Positions 56,115 to 64,000 of a stretch of 64,000 nt of DNA are shown one piece after another (within the stretch, counting starts at the first letter, position 1; every line of letters starts with the position of its first letter). The notes below the pieces were generated by a model. It did no database searches, was not told the origin of the DNA, and saw only the letters and a list, made by a program, of their open reading frames with translations. Origin of the DNA: Raineyella fluvialis (GTDB lineage: Bacteria; Actinomycetota; Actinomycetes; Propionibacteriales; Propionibacteriaceae); NCBI RefSeq assembly GCF_009646095.1, contig NZ_CP045725.1:62001-126000 (forward strand), written 5' to 3'. The position numbers were made by a program, and so were the translations under genes.

Positions 56115-57209
56115 TCACTCGGCGTAGGCGCTGACGGTTGCCCGGAGTGCGTCGACGTGGTTGTAGATCTCTTCGACTCGATCGATCGGGATGCGGGTCT
56201 CGTTCTTCTCGCCGTCGAACAGGCCGAGGTACTTCTGCTTGCGATTGAAGTGCAGGCGGCAGATCGGCTTGCGGTTGTTGTCGTCGAGCAGGACCCCGAA
56301 GTACGACTTCGTGTCGCGGTGGGCGATCCGGTCGATAGGGACTTGGGCGGCGACGATAGCTCGGACGATGTTGTAGGCCTCGATCTCCTCAAGGGTCGTC
56401 TCGATCCCCCGGTCCACGTCGGCTTCATCCTCGGTGTCGTCGAGCGTCGTCGTGGTGTCCGGGACGGGAACGGCCGCGCCAATGGCAGGCCCTTGGCCTT
56501 GGAGGGCGGACTTGAGCCGCTCGTTCACCCGGTCGTTGATGTATTGCGTCGCGGCCTTCCGGGTGATCCCGAGGAAGAACTCGCGCATCTTCGCGGTCAG
56601 CGACCCTTCGTAGACCCGTGTGGCGAACAGGCGCATGAAGTCCTCGTCGGGGTCGGCAAACTCGCGAGCGATCTCGGCCTTCAATGCCGAGACGTACTTC
56701 AGCTCCTCTGCCGCAATGAGGACGGACTCCAGGTCGAACGTGGACTTGGTGAGCTTCTTCAGCTCAGGCAGCGTGTACGGGTCGACGTCGAAGAGGTTGA
56801 GCCGGAGGAACGGCTTCTCGTCCATGATGTTCGACTTGTCGAGGTCGGTGTAGAAGTTCCAGTACTGCCCGTTGGTGAGGACCCCGATGCGAGCGTTCGA
56901 CACGTGGAAGTAGCGGACCAGCTGCCCGGCGTTCTCCAGGGTCAGCGGCGTGCCGATCTGCTTCGCCTCGATGAGCATCTGGACCACGCCATCGCGCATG
57001 ATCGCGTAGTCGATCTTCTCGCCCTTCTTGATCCCGATGTCACAGATGAACTCGGGCACAACCTCGGCCGGGTTGAACACGTCATAGCCAAGCACGCGAC
57101 TGATGAACGGCATGACGACCGCGTTCTTCGTCGCTTCCTCGGTCTGCAGTGTGTCCCGGTACTCCGAGACCTTCGACGCCAGATCGCTCAGTGCATCCTC
57201 GAACGCCAC
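56115..57209 (-). CDS. type I restriction R-subunit-like nuclease (HSDR_N_2/COG4748)
   Basis: About 364 residues. The N-terminal part holds a PD-(D/E)xK-like nuclease site: GEKIDYAIMRDGVVQMLIEA, with Asp in IDYA and Glu/Lys in EAKQIG, followed by TNGQYWNFY. The C-terminal 120 residues are a separate domain (SYFGVLLDDNNRKPICRLHF). It lacks helicase and methylase domains, so it is a stand-alone member of COG4748, often found in defence islands. GTG 57209 has AAGGGGGA upstream. It lies 51 bases before the toxin gene and probably belongs to the same acquired unit. Confidence 0.85.
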   Translation of the reverse strand: MAFEDALSDLASKVSEYRDTLQTEEATKNAVVMPFISRVLGYDVFNPAEVVPEFICDIGIKKGEKIDYAIMRDGVVQMLIEAKQIGTPLTLENAGQLVRYFHVSNARIGVLTNGQYWNFYTDLDKSNIMDEKPFLRLNLFDVDPYTLPELKKLTKSTFDLESVLIAAEELKYVSALKAEIAREFADPDEDFMRLFATRVYEGSLTAKMREFFLGITRKAATQYINDRVNERLKSALQGQGPAIGAAVPVPDTTTTLDDTEDEADVDRGIETTLEEIEAYNIVRAIVAAQVPIDRIAHRDTKSYFGVLLDDNNRKPICRLHFNRKQKYLGLFDGEKNETRIPIDRVEEIYNHVDALRATVSAYAE

Positions 57210-57606
57210 GATGCGTCCCCCTTGTGTTGTACTCAGCCCGGACAGTCCGGCCTGCCCTGGTCTCTTCTCCGGCCTCATCCTGCCCCTGATGGGGCCGTTG
57301 CTCCTGCGCCTTGGGCGGGCGGCGCGGGCCTGGTGACCGGACGTCACCTCGTACGGAGGATCATCGTCATTGTCTGGATCCTCGTCCGCTGGCTGGCGCT
57401 GTCCGGTCACGTTGGTGCTGGTGGGGCGGAGTCTCCGCTCCGACCACTTCCCTGCCGCGTGTCTCGCGTGAGGAGTTGCTGGACGAAGGTCACCGACCCG
57501 TTGTCGTGTCGGCGCCGTGTCGTACGCTCATCGAGCATTGCCCCGCCGCCCGGGGGATCGAAGGCATAGGCTCTTCTGATCGGAACTTCGTGATGGAGGG
57601 CTGTCC
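57210..57606. other. 397-base gene-free region at the right edge of the low-GC islet
   Basis: It holds promoters for two divergent genes. Short palindromes are visible: GCCCC-TGAT-GGGGC (about 57283) and GCGGAG-T-CTCCGC at 57426-57438. The nuclease gene begins at its left end, and GGAGGG for the kinase gene lies at its right end. I see no coding frame or flanking direct repeat that would mark the edge of an element. Confidence 0.5.
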
Positions 57607-59003
57607 ATGCCGGAGACCCAGGAGACGCATCTGCGTCAGGGACGCCAGACGGTCAAGCTCGGCCTGATCAAGGCGGCACACGACCTGTTCCCCGAGGAGC
57701 GGCTGAAGACCTCGTACTCGATCCTGGAAAGCATCTTCTGCCATCTCGTCGACTCGGACCTGTCCACCCGGGAGGTGGCCCGGATCGACGAACTGCTGCG
57801 GGCCTGGGTGGCGCGGGACGAACCGATCCCCCTCGTCGGGCGTGAGGGTGGCTTCTACGTGTACGACGTCGACGGCCTCGTGGTGCACACCCTTTACCCG
57901 CCCTCACCCGCCCTTCGGCGGTCGAGCCGTTCACCCTGGTCCCGTTCTCGCACGGCTTCATCGTCGACTTCGGCGACATCGACAAGGGCGCCGACGCCCC
58001 GCTGATCCCGCCCGTCAAGCTGGAGGCGGCCTACGCCGAACGGCGCAGATGGCTCACCCTGGTCGGCATCGAAGTGGTGGCCGACGTCAACGCCTTCATC
58101 CGGTCCGGACGGCACCTGGAGCTGATCGGGATCGCCGAGGCCCTGCACGAGAAGAAGATCTCTCTCATCGCCGATTCGATCCTCACCCAGCAGCGGGCGC
58201 TGCGCGCCCTGCTCATCGCGGGCCCTTCCTCGTCGGGCAAGACGTCATTCCTGAGCCGGCTCAACACCCAACTGTTCGTCAACGGCTTCCGGCCGGTCGG
58301 GCTGTCGCTGGACAACTACTACCTCGACCACGACCGGACCCCGGTGGACGCCGATGGCCTGCCCGACTTCGATGTCCCGCAGGCCTTCGACCTGCCGCTG
58401 CTGCGTGACCACATCCGCCGACTCGTCGACGGTGAGCCCGTCGACGTCCCGGAGTTCGACTTCGTGACGGGGCGCCGCACCGACCACCGTACGACGCTCC
58501 AGGTCGGGCCGAACGAGATCCTCGTCATCGAGGGCATCCACGCGCTCAACCCGGCCCTCGTCGGCAGGATCGACCGCAATCGGCTGTACAAGATCCACGT
58601 CAGTGCGCTGGGCGGTCTGAACGTCGACCTGGTCAATCGGGTGCCCACCTCCGAGATCCGGCTGATCCGCCGGATCGTACGCGACGACCGGGACCGCGGG
58701 ACCCCGGCCGAACAGACCCTCGAGCGATGGGCCAGCGTGCGCCGCGGGGAGTATCGCAACATCTTCCGCTTCCAGGAGGATGCCGACGTGATGTTCAACT
58801 CGAGCATGGTCTACGAGCTGAACGCCCTGCGTCGCCCGGCCGAGGCGGTGCTGCAGCGGATCGGAGACGACAGCCGGGTGCGGGACGCTCGCGACCGCCT
58901 GCTCAACCTGCTCACGTTCTTCGACCCGATCGACAGCTCGAAGGTGCCGTTCAACTCGCTGCTGCGGGAGTTCATCGGCGGCAGCATCTACTTCGACCCG
59001 TGA
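57607..59003 (+). CDS. nucleoside (uridine-type) kinase, frameshifted
   Basis: About 465 residues after repair. The P-loop is LLIAGPSSSGKTSFLSRLNT (near residue 205), with GLSLDNYYLDHDRTPVDADG, VPEFDFVTGRRTDHR and VIEGIHALNPAL as in uridine kinase/phosphoribulokinase proteins. The N-terminal part includes HLVDSDLSTREVARIDELLR and EPFTLVPFSHGFIVDFGDID. It lacks the TGS domain found in many long members. The frame breaks near 57911-57913; one extra C gives a continuous chain. ATG 57607 has GGAGGG upstream. It phosphorylates a nucleoside, probably with ATP; the precise substrate is uncertain. Confidence 0.85.
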
Positions 59004-59021
59004 CCCTGCCGGGACCGACCC

Positions 59022-60163
59022 TCAGCGGTGCCGCCCGGCGATGTCGCGGCCGATGAGGTCCTTCATCACCTCGGTGGTGCCGGCGTAGAGGGTCTGCACC
59101 CTGCTGTCCCGGAAAGCCCGGGCGATGGGGTATTCCTCCATGAAGCCGTAGCCGCCGAAGAGCTGCAGCAGTCGCGACACCGCGGCGACGGCATGCTCAC
59201 CGGCCCACCACTTGGCCTTGGCCGCCTCGACAGGGGACAGCACCCCTCGTTGAGCCGTTCCACACACCGCTCGAGGTAGCAGCGCGTCACGTCCAGATCC
59301 GTCTCGATCTCGGCGAGGGTGAACCTGGTGTTCTGGAAGTCGCCGATCCGCTGCCCGAAGGCGCGGCGGGCGAACACGTGCTCCTCGGTCCAGCGCAGCG
59401 CTCCGGTCGCCTCGGCCCAGCTGATCGCTGCCTGCGCCAGCCGCTGACGGGGCAGCAGGCCGCGCAGGTGGGTGCGGCCCTCCCCCACTCCTCCCAGGAC
59501 GTTGTCGCCCGCGACCCGACAGTCGGTGAAGAAGACCTCGACGGTGTCGGCTGCGTGCAGGCCGAGCTTGTCGAGATGGCGGCCACGCTCGATCCCCGGG
59601 GAGTCGCCGTCCACCGCGAAAAGGGTGAGGCTCTGCCCGCCGTCGGTGCTGGCGGCCACCACCAGGACCTCCGCCGCGGCGCCGTTGGAGACGAAGGCCT
59701 TCTGTCCGTTGAGCACCCAACTGTCGCCGTCGGCCACCGCCCGCGTCCGGATGGACCCCAGGTCGGAGCCCGCCCCCGGCTCGGTCAGCGCGGTCGCACC
59801 CACCGCCTCCCCCGCGGCCATGCTCGGCAGCCATCGCCGCCTCAGGTCCTCCGAGCCGAGCGACATGATCGCCGGCAGGGTCAGGTCGTCGTGGGCGGCG
59901 AACGCCGTGTTGAGCGACGCGGCACCGGCGACGCCCAACTCCTCGATCACCACCAGGCGGAACCGCCAATCGCGCAGCCCCATCCCGCCGTACTCGGGGT
60001 CCACCTCCAGGCCCAGCAGTCCTCGTTGCGCCGCCGTCCGCCACATAGCCGGGTCGACGCGCCCGTCGGCCTCCCACTGCGCGTAGTGCGGGCGCACCTC
60101 ATGGTCGACGACATCGCGCACCAGGTCGCGGTAGTCGTCCTGTTCGGGTTCGAAGAAGGGCAT
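59022..60163 (-). CDS. LCAD-like acyl-CoA dehydrogenase without the usual catalytic Glu, frameshifted
   Basis: About 380 residues after repair at the C run 59243-59246. It follows long-chain acyl-CoA dehydrogenase almost throughout: VGATALTEPGAGSDLGSIRT, WVLNGQKAFVSNGAAAEVLV, AFGQRIGDFQNTRFTLAEIE, LFGGYGFMEEYPIARAFRDS and LYAGTTEVMKDLIGRD. Two possible catalytic bases are absent: the LCAD Glu (ERL) is Gln in LLPRQRLAQA, and the MCAD Glu (YEG) is Ala in LYAGT. It may act in the reductive direction or use another base. It is the last gene of the etf operon, 25 bases after the cytochrome. Confidence 0.85.
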
Positions 60164-60188
60164 GAGACGAGGCCTCCGGGGGAACGGG

Positions 60189-61094
60189 CTAGCGGGTGAC
60201 GCGGCCGGTGAGCCCGGCCAGACTGCGGAGAATGACCGGGCGTGCCGCCGCGACGGCCGCGGCGCTCACGAGGAGGACGCCCACCAGCACGTAGACCCCG
60301 GCCAGCGACTCGCCGTCGCGGGCGGCGAACATGTGGTCAAGGGCGCGGACGACACCGGTCGAGGCCACCAGCGTGACGTGGATGACCACGAAGAGGACGA
60401 ACAGCACCATCACCGCGGCGTGCAGCGCTCTGGTGCGTTCGACCGTGAACCAGCGGTCGAGCTTCGGCCGGGGCGGCCACCACAGTGACATCCGCAGTCC
60501 GGTGAGGGCCGCGACCGGCGCCAGCACGAAGACGACGCCGCCGTAGGCCAACTGCTGCAGGGCGTTGTAGACCAGCCAGCCGTTCGGCTCCGGCCAATGT
60601 CCCGACAGGTACTGCAGGGCGACCGACAGCGCGTTTGGGACGACGTCCACAGTCGTCGGGACCAGCCGGACCCACCGACCGCTGAGGATCAGCAGGACGA
60701 CGAACACCAGGCCCGTGAGCAGCCACACCAGGTCGAGCGCGACGTGGAACCACTGCTCGACGGTGACCCGCTCCCCCTTGCGGCGGCCGGTACGCGGGGT
60801 CCAGTGCCCGCAGGGACGACCACCGCGGCGCAGCACCAGACCCGAACGGATGATCTGCACGAGGAGGAACAGGTTCGCCGCGTGCAGGACCGCCACCCAG
60901 GCGGGCGTCCCCCGGTACGACGATCCGGCGGCGACGCCCGGGTAGCGTCGCACGAAGGCCGCCACCGCCGGCCAGGTCCAGACCCATCGTGCCGCCACCA
61001 CCGCGAGGACGAGCGCCCCGAGGCCGACACCGACCGCTGCGAGGATCCGGACCCGGGCGGCGCGCCGCGTCCCGGCAACGGTCGTGCCGATCAT
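60189..61094 (-). CDS. six-helix cytochrome b (b561/Ni-Fe hydrogenase b-type-like) membrane protein
   Basis: About 301 residues with six membrane helices. Candidate haem b ligands are the His residues in AVLHAANLFLLVQIIRSGLV (TM2), WFHVALDLVWLLTGLVFVVL (TM3) and ALHAAVMVLFVLFVVIHVTL (TM5). The arrangement resembles the di-haem cytochrome b subunits that pass electrons between a soluble donor and quinone. It sits between the etfA and acyl-CoA dehydrogenase genes; its start overlaps the etfA stop by four bases. A role in connecting ETF to the quinone pool is inferred from this order. Confidence 0.75.
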   Translation of the reverse strand: MIGTTVAGTRRAARVRILAAVGVGLGALVLAVVAARWVWTWPAVAAFVRRYPGVAAGSSYRGTPAWVAVLHAANLFLLVQIIRSGLVLRRGGRPCGHWTPRTGRRKGERVTVEQWFHVALDLVWLLTGLVFVVLLILSGRWVRLVPTTVDVVPNALSVALQYLSGHWPEPNGWLVYNALQQLAYGGVVFVLAPVAALTGLRMSLWWPPRPKLDRWFTVERTRALHAAVMVLFVLFVVIHVTLVASTGVVRALDHMFAARDGESLAGVYVLVGVLLVSAAAVAAARPVILRSLAGLTGRVTR

Positions 61095-62065
61095 CGCAGG
61101 GCCTCCCGGCGGGCGCGGATCTCGTCGATCAGGGCCGGGACCACAGTGTGCACGTCGCCGACCACCCCGAAGTCGGCGACCTCGAAGATGGGGGCCGTCG
61201 GGTCGAGATCGACCGCCACCACCGTCCGCGACCCGGACATCCCCGCCTGGTGCTGCATCGCGCCGGAGATCCCCAGCGCCACGTACAGGTCCGGGGTGAC
61301 GGTCACCCCGGACTGACCCACCTGCAGGGCGCGGGTCGCGTAGCCGGCGTCCACCGCGGCCCGGGACGCCGCGACGGCGCCGCCCAGCTCGTCCGCCAGT
61401 CGCCCGGCGAGCGCGAACCCGTCGACGGACCCCATCCCCCGCCCGCCCGCGACGACCACGGGGGCCGAGCGCAGGTCCGGACGCGAGGCGACGGGGGCGG
61501 TCGGCGCGACCAGCCGCACCTCCTCGATCAGACGTGGATCGGGATCGATCTCCACCCGTACGACGCGGGGGCGCGCAGCGGGCAGTACCTCGCCCAGCGA
61601 GCCCGGGCGCAGCGTGATCACGGCCGGACCGGACACGACGCCCGCGACGACCCTCCAGGCACCGCCGAGGACGGACTGGGTGGTGGTGAGAGCGTCGCCG
61701 CCGGCGATGTGGACCACATCGGTGAGCAGGCCGCCGCTCAGATCCAGGGCGACCCGGGCGGCGACCTCACGTCCGCACCGGGTGTGCGGGAGGATGACGG
61801 CCGCGGGCGTGGCGAGGGCCGCGGCCGCCAGGATCGTGGCGGCGGCGGGGACCGCGGTCCCGGGCCTGGCCAGCGGGTGGGTGGCGAGGACCACGTCGGT
61901 GGCCCCCGCCTCTGCCAGGCGGGCCAGGAGGGGATCCGGGTCGCCGTCGGTGGCGACGACGGCGACCGGCTCTCCCACCCGGGCGGCGCCCGCCAGGACC
62001 TCGGCGGCGTCCGCGGTCACCCGACCGCAGGCGTCGAGCTCGATGAAAGCCAATGCTGTTGGCAC
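61091..62065 (-). CDS. etfA: electron transfer flavoprotein alpha subunit, copy 1
   Basis: About 324 residues. The C-terminal FAD-binding domain is clear: SAPVVVAGGRGMGSVDGFAL, AASRAAVDAGYATRALQVGQ, SGVTVTPDLYVALGISGAMQ, the loop QHQAGMSGSR and DPTAPIFEVADFGVVGDVHT. It binds FAD and forms a dimer with EtfB. The GTG start at 62065 lies nine bases after the etfB stop. A cytochrome b gene follows in a four-base overlap, an uncommon neighbour for etfA. Electrons come from acyl-CoA dehydrogenases or, in bifurcating ETFs, from NADH. Confidence 0.92.
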   Translation of the reverse strand: MPTALAFIELDACGRVTADAAEVLAGAARVGEPVAVVATDGDPDPLLARLAEAGATDVVLATHPLARPGTAVPAAATILAAAALATPAAVILPHTRCGREVAARVALDLSGGLLTDVVHIAGGDALTTTQSVLGGAWRVVAGVVSGPAVITLRPGSLGEVLPAARPRVVRVEIDPDPRLIEEVRLVAPTAPVASRPDLRSAPVVVAGGRGMGSVDGFALAGRLADELGGAVAASRAAVDAGYATRALQVGQSGVTVTPDLYVALGISGAMQHQAGMSGSRTVVAVDLDPTAPIFEVADFGVVGDVHTVVPALIDEIRARREALR

Positions 62066-62074
62066 GTTCTCCCC

Positions 62075-62839
62075 TCAGATGAGTCGACGATCGGCCAGGA
62101 AGGTCGCCAGGCGCGCGGCCGCGGTGCCGTCATCGGTCACCTTCACGCCGGCGGCCCGTCGGCGGCGACGCTCGAAGGAGAGGACGACGGTCCTCGGATC
62201 CGGGCCGCCGATGCCCAGGTCCGCCGCATCGGTCGTGGTGAGTCGCTTCCGTCTGGCTCCGAGCACGCCGCGCAGCGTCGGCGGGCGGCCCTCGGGCAGT
62301 TGGTCGGTGATGGTGATGACCGCCGGCAGGAGGACCCGCAGGGAGACGGTCCCGAGGTCGGTCAGCCGGGTTCCGGTGACCTCCCCCTCCCCCAGGTCCA
62401 CCGACGCGAGGTCGGACAGGACAGGCCACCCCAACAGGTGCGCGACCAGCGCGGGGACCACCCCACCGGCCCCGTCGCTCGACGCCCGGCCCGCCACGAC
62501 AAGGTCCGGCTCCTCGCGGCGCACCGCTGCGGCCAGCACCCTGGCCGTGCGGATCTGGTCGGCGCCGGCCCACTGCTCGTCACAGAGGTGGACACCCCGA
62601 TCGGCCCCCATTGCGAGGGCGGATCGTACGGCGTCCCGGGCACCGCTCGGACCCATCGCCATCGCCACGACCTCCCCGGAGCGGGTGGCCTCGCGATGAC
62701 CGAGCACCAGTTCCAGCGCGCGCTCGCCGATCTCGTCGAGGACCTGCTTACCGCCCGTGCGCAGCATCCTGCCGCCGGGATCGAGATCGCGGGAGTCGTC
62801 GCTGTCGGGCACCTGCTTGATCAGGACGACGCTACGCAT
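62075..62839 (-). CDS. etfB: electron transfer flavoprotein beta subunit, copy 1
   Basis: About 254 residues. VVLIKQVPDSDDSRDLDPGG at the start, VAMAMGPSGARDAVRSALAM, HLCDEQWAGADQIRTARVLA and GRASSDGAGGVVPALVAHLL are the EtfB core, which binds AMP or, in bifurcating types, a second FAD. The ATG at 62839 lies within the last 19 bases of the preceding etfA-like gene, so these genes overlap and are translated together. The C-terminal basic stretch (ERRRRRAAGVKVT) differs from most EtfB tails. Confidence 0.9.
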   Translation of the reverse strand: MRSVVLIKQVPDSDDSRDLDPGGRMLRTGGKQVLDEIGERALELVLGHREATRSGEVVAMAMGPSGARDAVRSALAMGADRGVHLCDEQWAGADQIRTARVLAAAVRREEPDLVVAGRASSDGAGGVVPALVAHLLGWPVLSDLASVDLGEGEVTGTRLTDLGTVSLRVLLPAVITITDQLPEGRPPTLRGVLGARRKRLTTTDAADLGIGGPDPRTVVLSFERRRRRAAGVKVTDDGTAAARLATFLADRRLI

Positions 62840-63813
62840 GGTTGCGGCTCCTTCCGGGACGACGTCGTCAGCTGCCGCAGCAGGGCGGGAACCACGGCGT
62901 GCAGGTCGCCGACGACGGTGATGTCGGCGCCGGACACCACGGGGGCCCGTACGTCGCTGTTGACGGCGACGATGAGGCCGGCGTCGCGGACACCGATCAT
63001 GTGCTGGATCTCCCCCGAGATCCCGAGCATCAGGTAGAGCCTCGGGGCGATCCGGCGCCCGGAGACCCCCAGGTAGCGGTCGCGCGGCAACCAGCCGAGG
63101 TCTTCGGCGACCGGGCGGCTGCAGGCGACCTGGGCTCCGAGCGCCTCGGCGAGGCGTTCGACGTCGGTGAGGAAGGCCGGGTCGCCCAGTCCGCGCCCGA
63201 CGCCGATCACGCGGTCGGCGCTGGCCAGGTCCCGTTCGATCCGGTCGGGTGGGGCGTTGACGGAACAGCTGATCGCCAGCGGGGTGGCCTCGACGCGGTG
63301 GACCTCGACCGGCCCGTGCACGTCGGCCGGCCCGTGCACCTCGCCCAGAACGTCGTCCGTCTCGGCCGACCGTGGGGTGCTTCCCTCCACCACGAGGCAG
63401 GCCGGTCCCGCCGCTTCGTCATGCTCGACGGCGATCCCGCCGTACACCAACCGCGTCGCCACGACACCCTCGCGGGTGGCGCTGACGTCGACCACCGGCG
63501 CCAGCAGGGGCGCCCGCAGGCGGGCCGCCACGGCGCCCAGGACGGTGCGGGAGGTCGGACCGTTGCCGGCCAGTGTGACGCGGGCCCCCTCGGTGGCGAG
63601 CAGGTCGGCCACGGCGATCGACCAGGCCTCGGCGGGGATCTCGGGTGTGGTGGGGAACCACTCGACCCGGTCGGCGGTGCGGGCCACCCGACGGGCCAGG
63701 TCCGATGTCCCGACCACGACGGCCGAGACGACGCCGCCGAGTCGGCGGGCCGCTTCCAGCAGTGACTCGGGGGCGCAGTCCTCGGCCACGACGAGCCAGG
63801 CATCGATCCTCAC
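62821..63813 (-). CDS. electron transfer flavoprotein alpha subunit, copy 2 (FixB/YgcQ-like)
   Basis: About 330 residues. The N-terminal half is divergent. The FAD-binding half shows VIGVGRGLGDPAFLTDVERL, VACSRPVAEDLGWLPRDRYL, SGRRIAPRLYLMLGISGEIQ and VRAPVVSGADITVVGDLHAV, all conserved in EtfA. SGRR replaces the usual QVGQTG (QVGQSG in copy 1), as in some FixB-type proteins. Start GTG 63813 overlaps the stop of the upstream etfB-like gene in GTGA. It is the second of two alpha subunits in this operon. Confidence 0.88.
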   Translation of the reverse strand: MRIDAWLVVAEDCAPESLLEAARRLGGVVSAVVVGTSDLARRVARTADRVEWFPTTPEIPAEAWSIAVADLLATEGARVTLAGNGPTSRTVLGAVAARLRAPLLAPVVDVSATREGVVATRLVYGGIAVEHDEAAGPACLVVEGSTPRSAETDDVLGEVHGPADVHGPVEVHRVEATPLAISCSVNAPPDRIERDLASADRVIGVGRGLGDPAFLTDVERLAEALGAQVACSRPVAEDLGWLPRDRYLGVSGRRIAPRLYLMLGISGEIQHMIGVRDAGLIVAVNSDVRAPVVSGADITVVGDLHAVVPALLRQLTTSSRKEPQPCVASS

Positions 63814-64000
63814 AGCATCCCCCTCGTCGCCAGCTCGGCGATCAGTTCGGTGGCCGCCTGGTCGGCGTCGGCGGCGGGGATCACCCGTCCCAGGCGGTGC
63901 CCGGTCTCGACATGGGCGCGACCGCGGACGACCACGGGGGCGATCGGCGGCACGGCCAGAGCCTCGGCGGTGACCGTACGGGACGGGCGGCGCGACGCGG
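63810..64000 (-). CDS. C-terminus of a second EtfB-like subunit, cut by the window edge
   Basis: The last 62 codons of a gene that runs in from the right edge. The peptide ends DADQAATELIAELATRGML, the usual EtfB C-terminus, and is preceded by basic SRRPSRTVTAEALAVPPIAP. It overlaps the etfA-like gene in GTGA. Only the tail is visible, so the family call rests on this tail and on its partner. Confidence 0.75.
   Translation of the reverse strand, partial: ASRRPSRTVTAEALAVPPIAPVVVRGRAHVETGHRLGRVIPAADADQAATELIAELATRGML

Noticed and set aside
57210-57606. Attachment sites or direct repeats flanking the low-GC islet
   Set aside because: I compared the edges by eye and saw no repeated segment, and no integrase gene is present.

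Overview
The window is very GC-rich, uses GTG starts freely, and carries genes typical of Actinobacteria: murT-gatD, orn, ettA, the group II truncated haemoglobin glbO, a DtxR/IdeR iron box and pyrR. A propionibacterial-type actinobacterium is plausible, but nothing here proves the family. I see no insertion sequence, prophage, CRISPR array or rRNA. Two tRNA genes are present.

Layout. 1-4.8 kb: pyrimidine genes pyrR and pyrC (no pyrB between them), glbO and a GH13 alpha-glucosidase. 4.9-8.5 kb: a fatty-acyl operon on the minus strand (fadD and two tandem double-hotdog thioesterases). 8.7-10 kb: divergent yceI and marR sharing three copies of one palindromic operator. 10-17 kb: a large FAD/Fe-S D-2-hydroxyacid dehydrogenase, a long gene-free stretch with a long inverted repeat, an acetaldehyde dehydrogenase/4-hydroxy-2-oxovalerate aldolase pair and an IclR regulator. 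17-24.8 kb (minus): ettA, an ssb paralogue, two dynamin-like GTPases and a PrsW-type protease. 24.8-29 kb: tRNA-Arg, a dicarboxylate transporter and a divergent CitA/DcuS-type two-component system. 29-33 kb: iron-regulated bfd-bfr, then deoR-pfkB facing a class II aldolase. 33-42 kb: orn, tRNA-His, an acyl-CoA dehydrogenase, a ribokinase-like kinase, murT-gatD, and a CBS/DUF294 regulator with an exonuclease.

42-54.6 kb: a Rieske protein, a hotdog thioesterase, an MFS-IclR pair and a serine-rich FMN-binding protein. Next come a Crp/Fnr regulator and a divergent nitrite-reduction locus whose main product is a single chain joining a polytopic membrane domain, a cupredoxin and a complete copper nitrite reductase. 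PIG-L, an ABC-2 exporter and a second truncated haemoglobin follow. 54.6-57.2 kb: a lower-GC islet with a HigB-like toxin, an antitoxin fused to an ImmA/IrrE metallopeptidase, and a restriction-endonuclease-fold protein; it looks acquired. 57.6-64 kb: a nucleoside kinase, then a minus-strand operon with two etfBA pairs, a six-helix cytochrome b-type protein and an acyl-CoA dehydrogenase that lacks the usual catalytic glutamate.

Sequence quality. Eleven genes are split by frameshifts, at 13 sites in all. Every site can be repaired by adding one C or G to a short C/G run, and the repaired lengths fit the families. This is best read as systematic base-calling deletions, so I annotate these genes as whole CDSs and say where each break lies.
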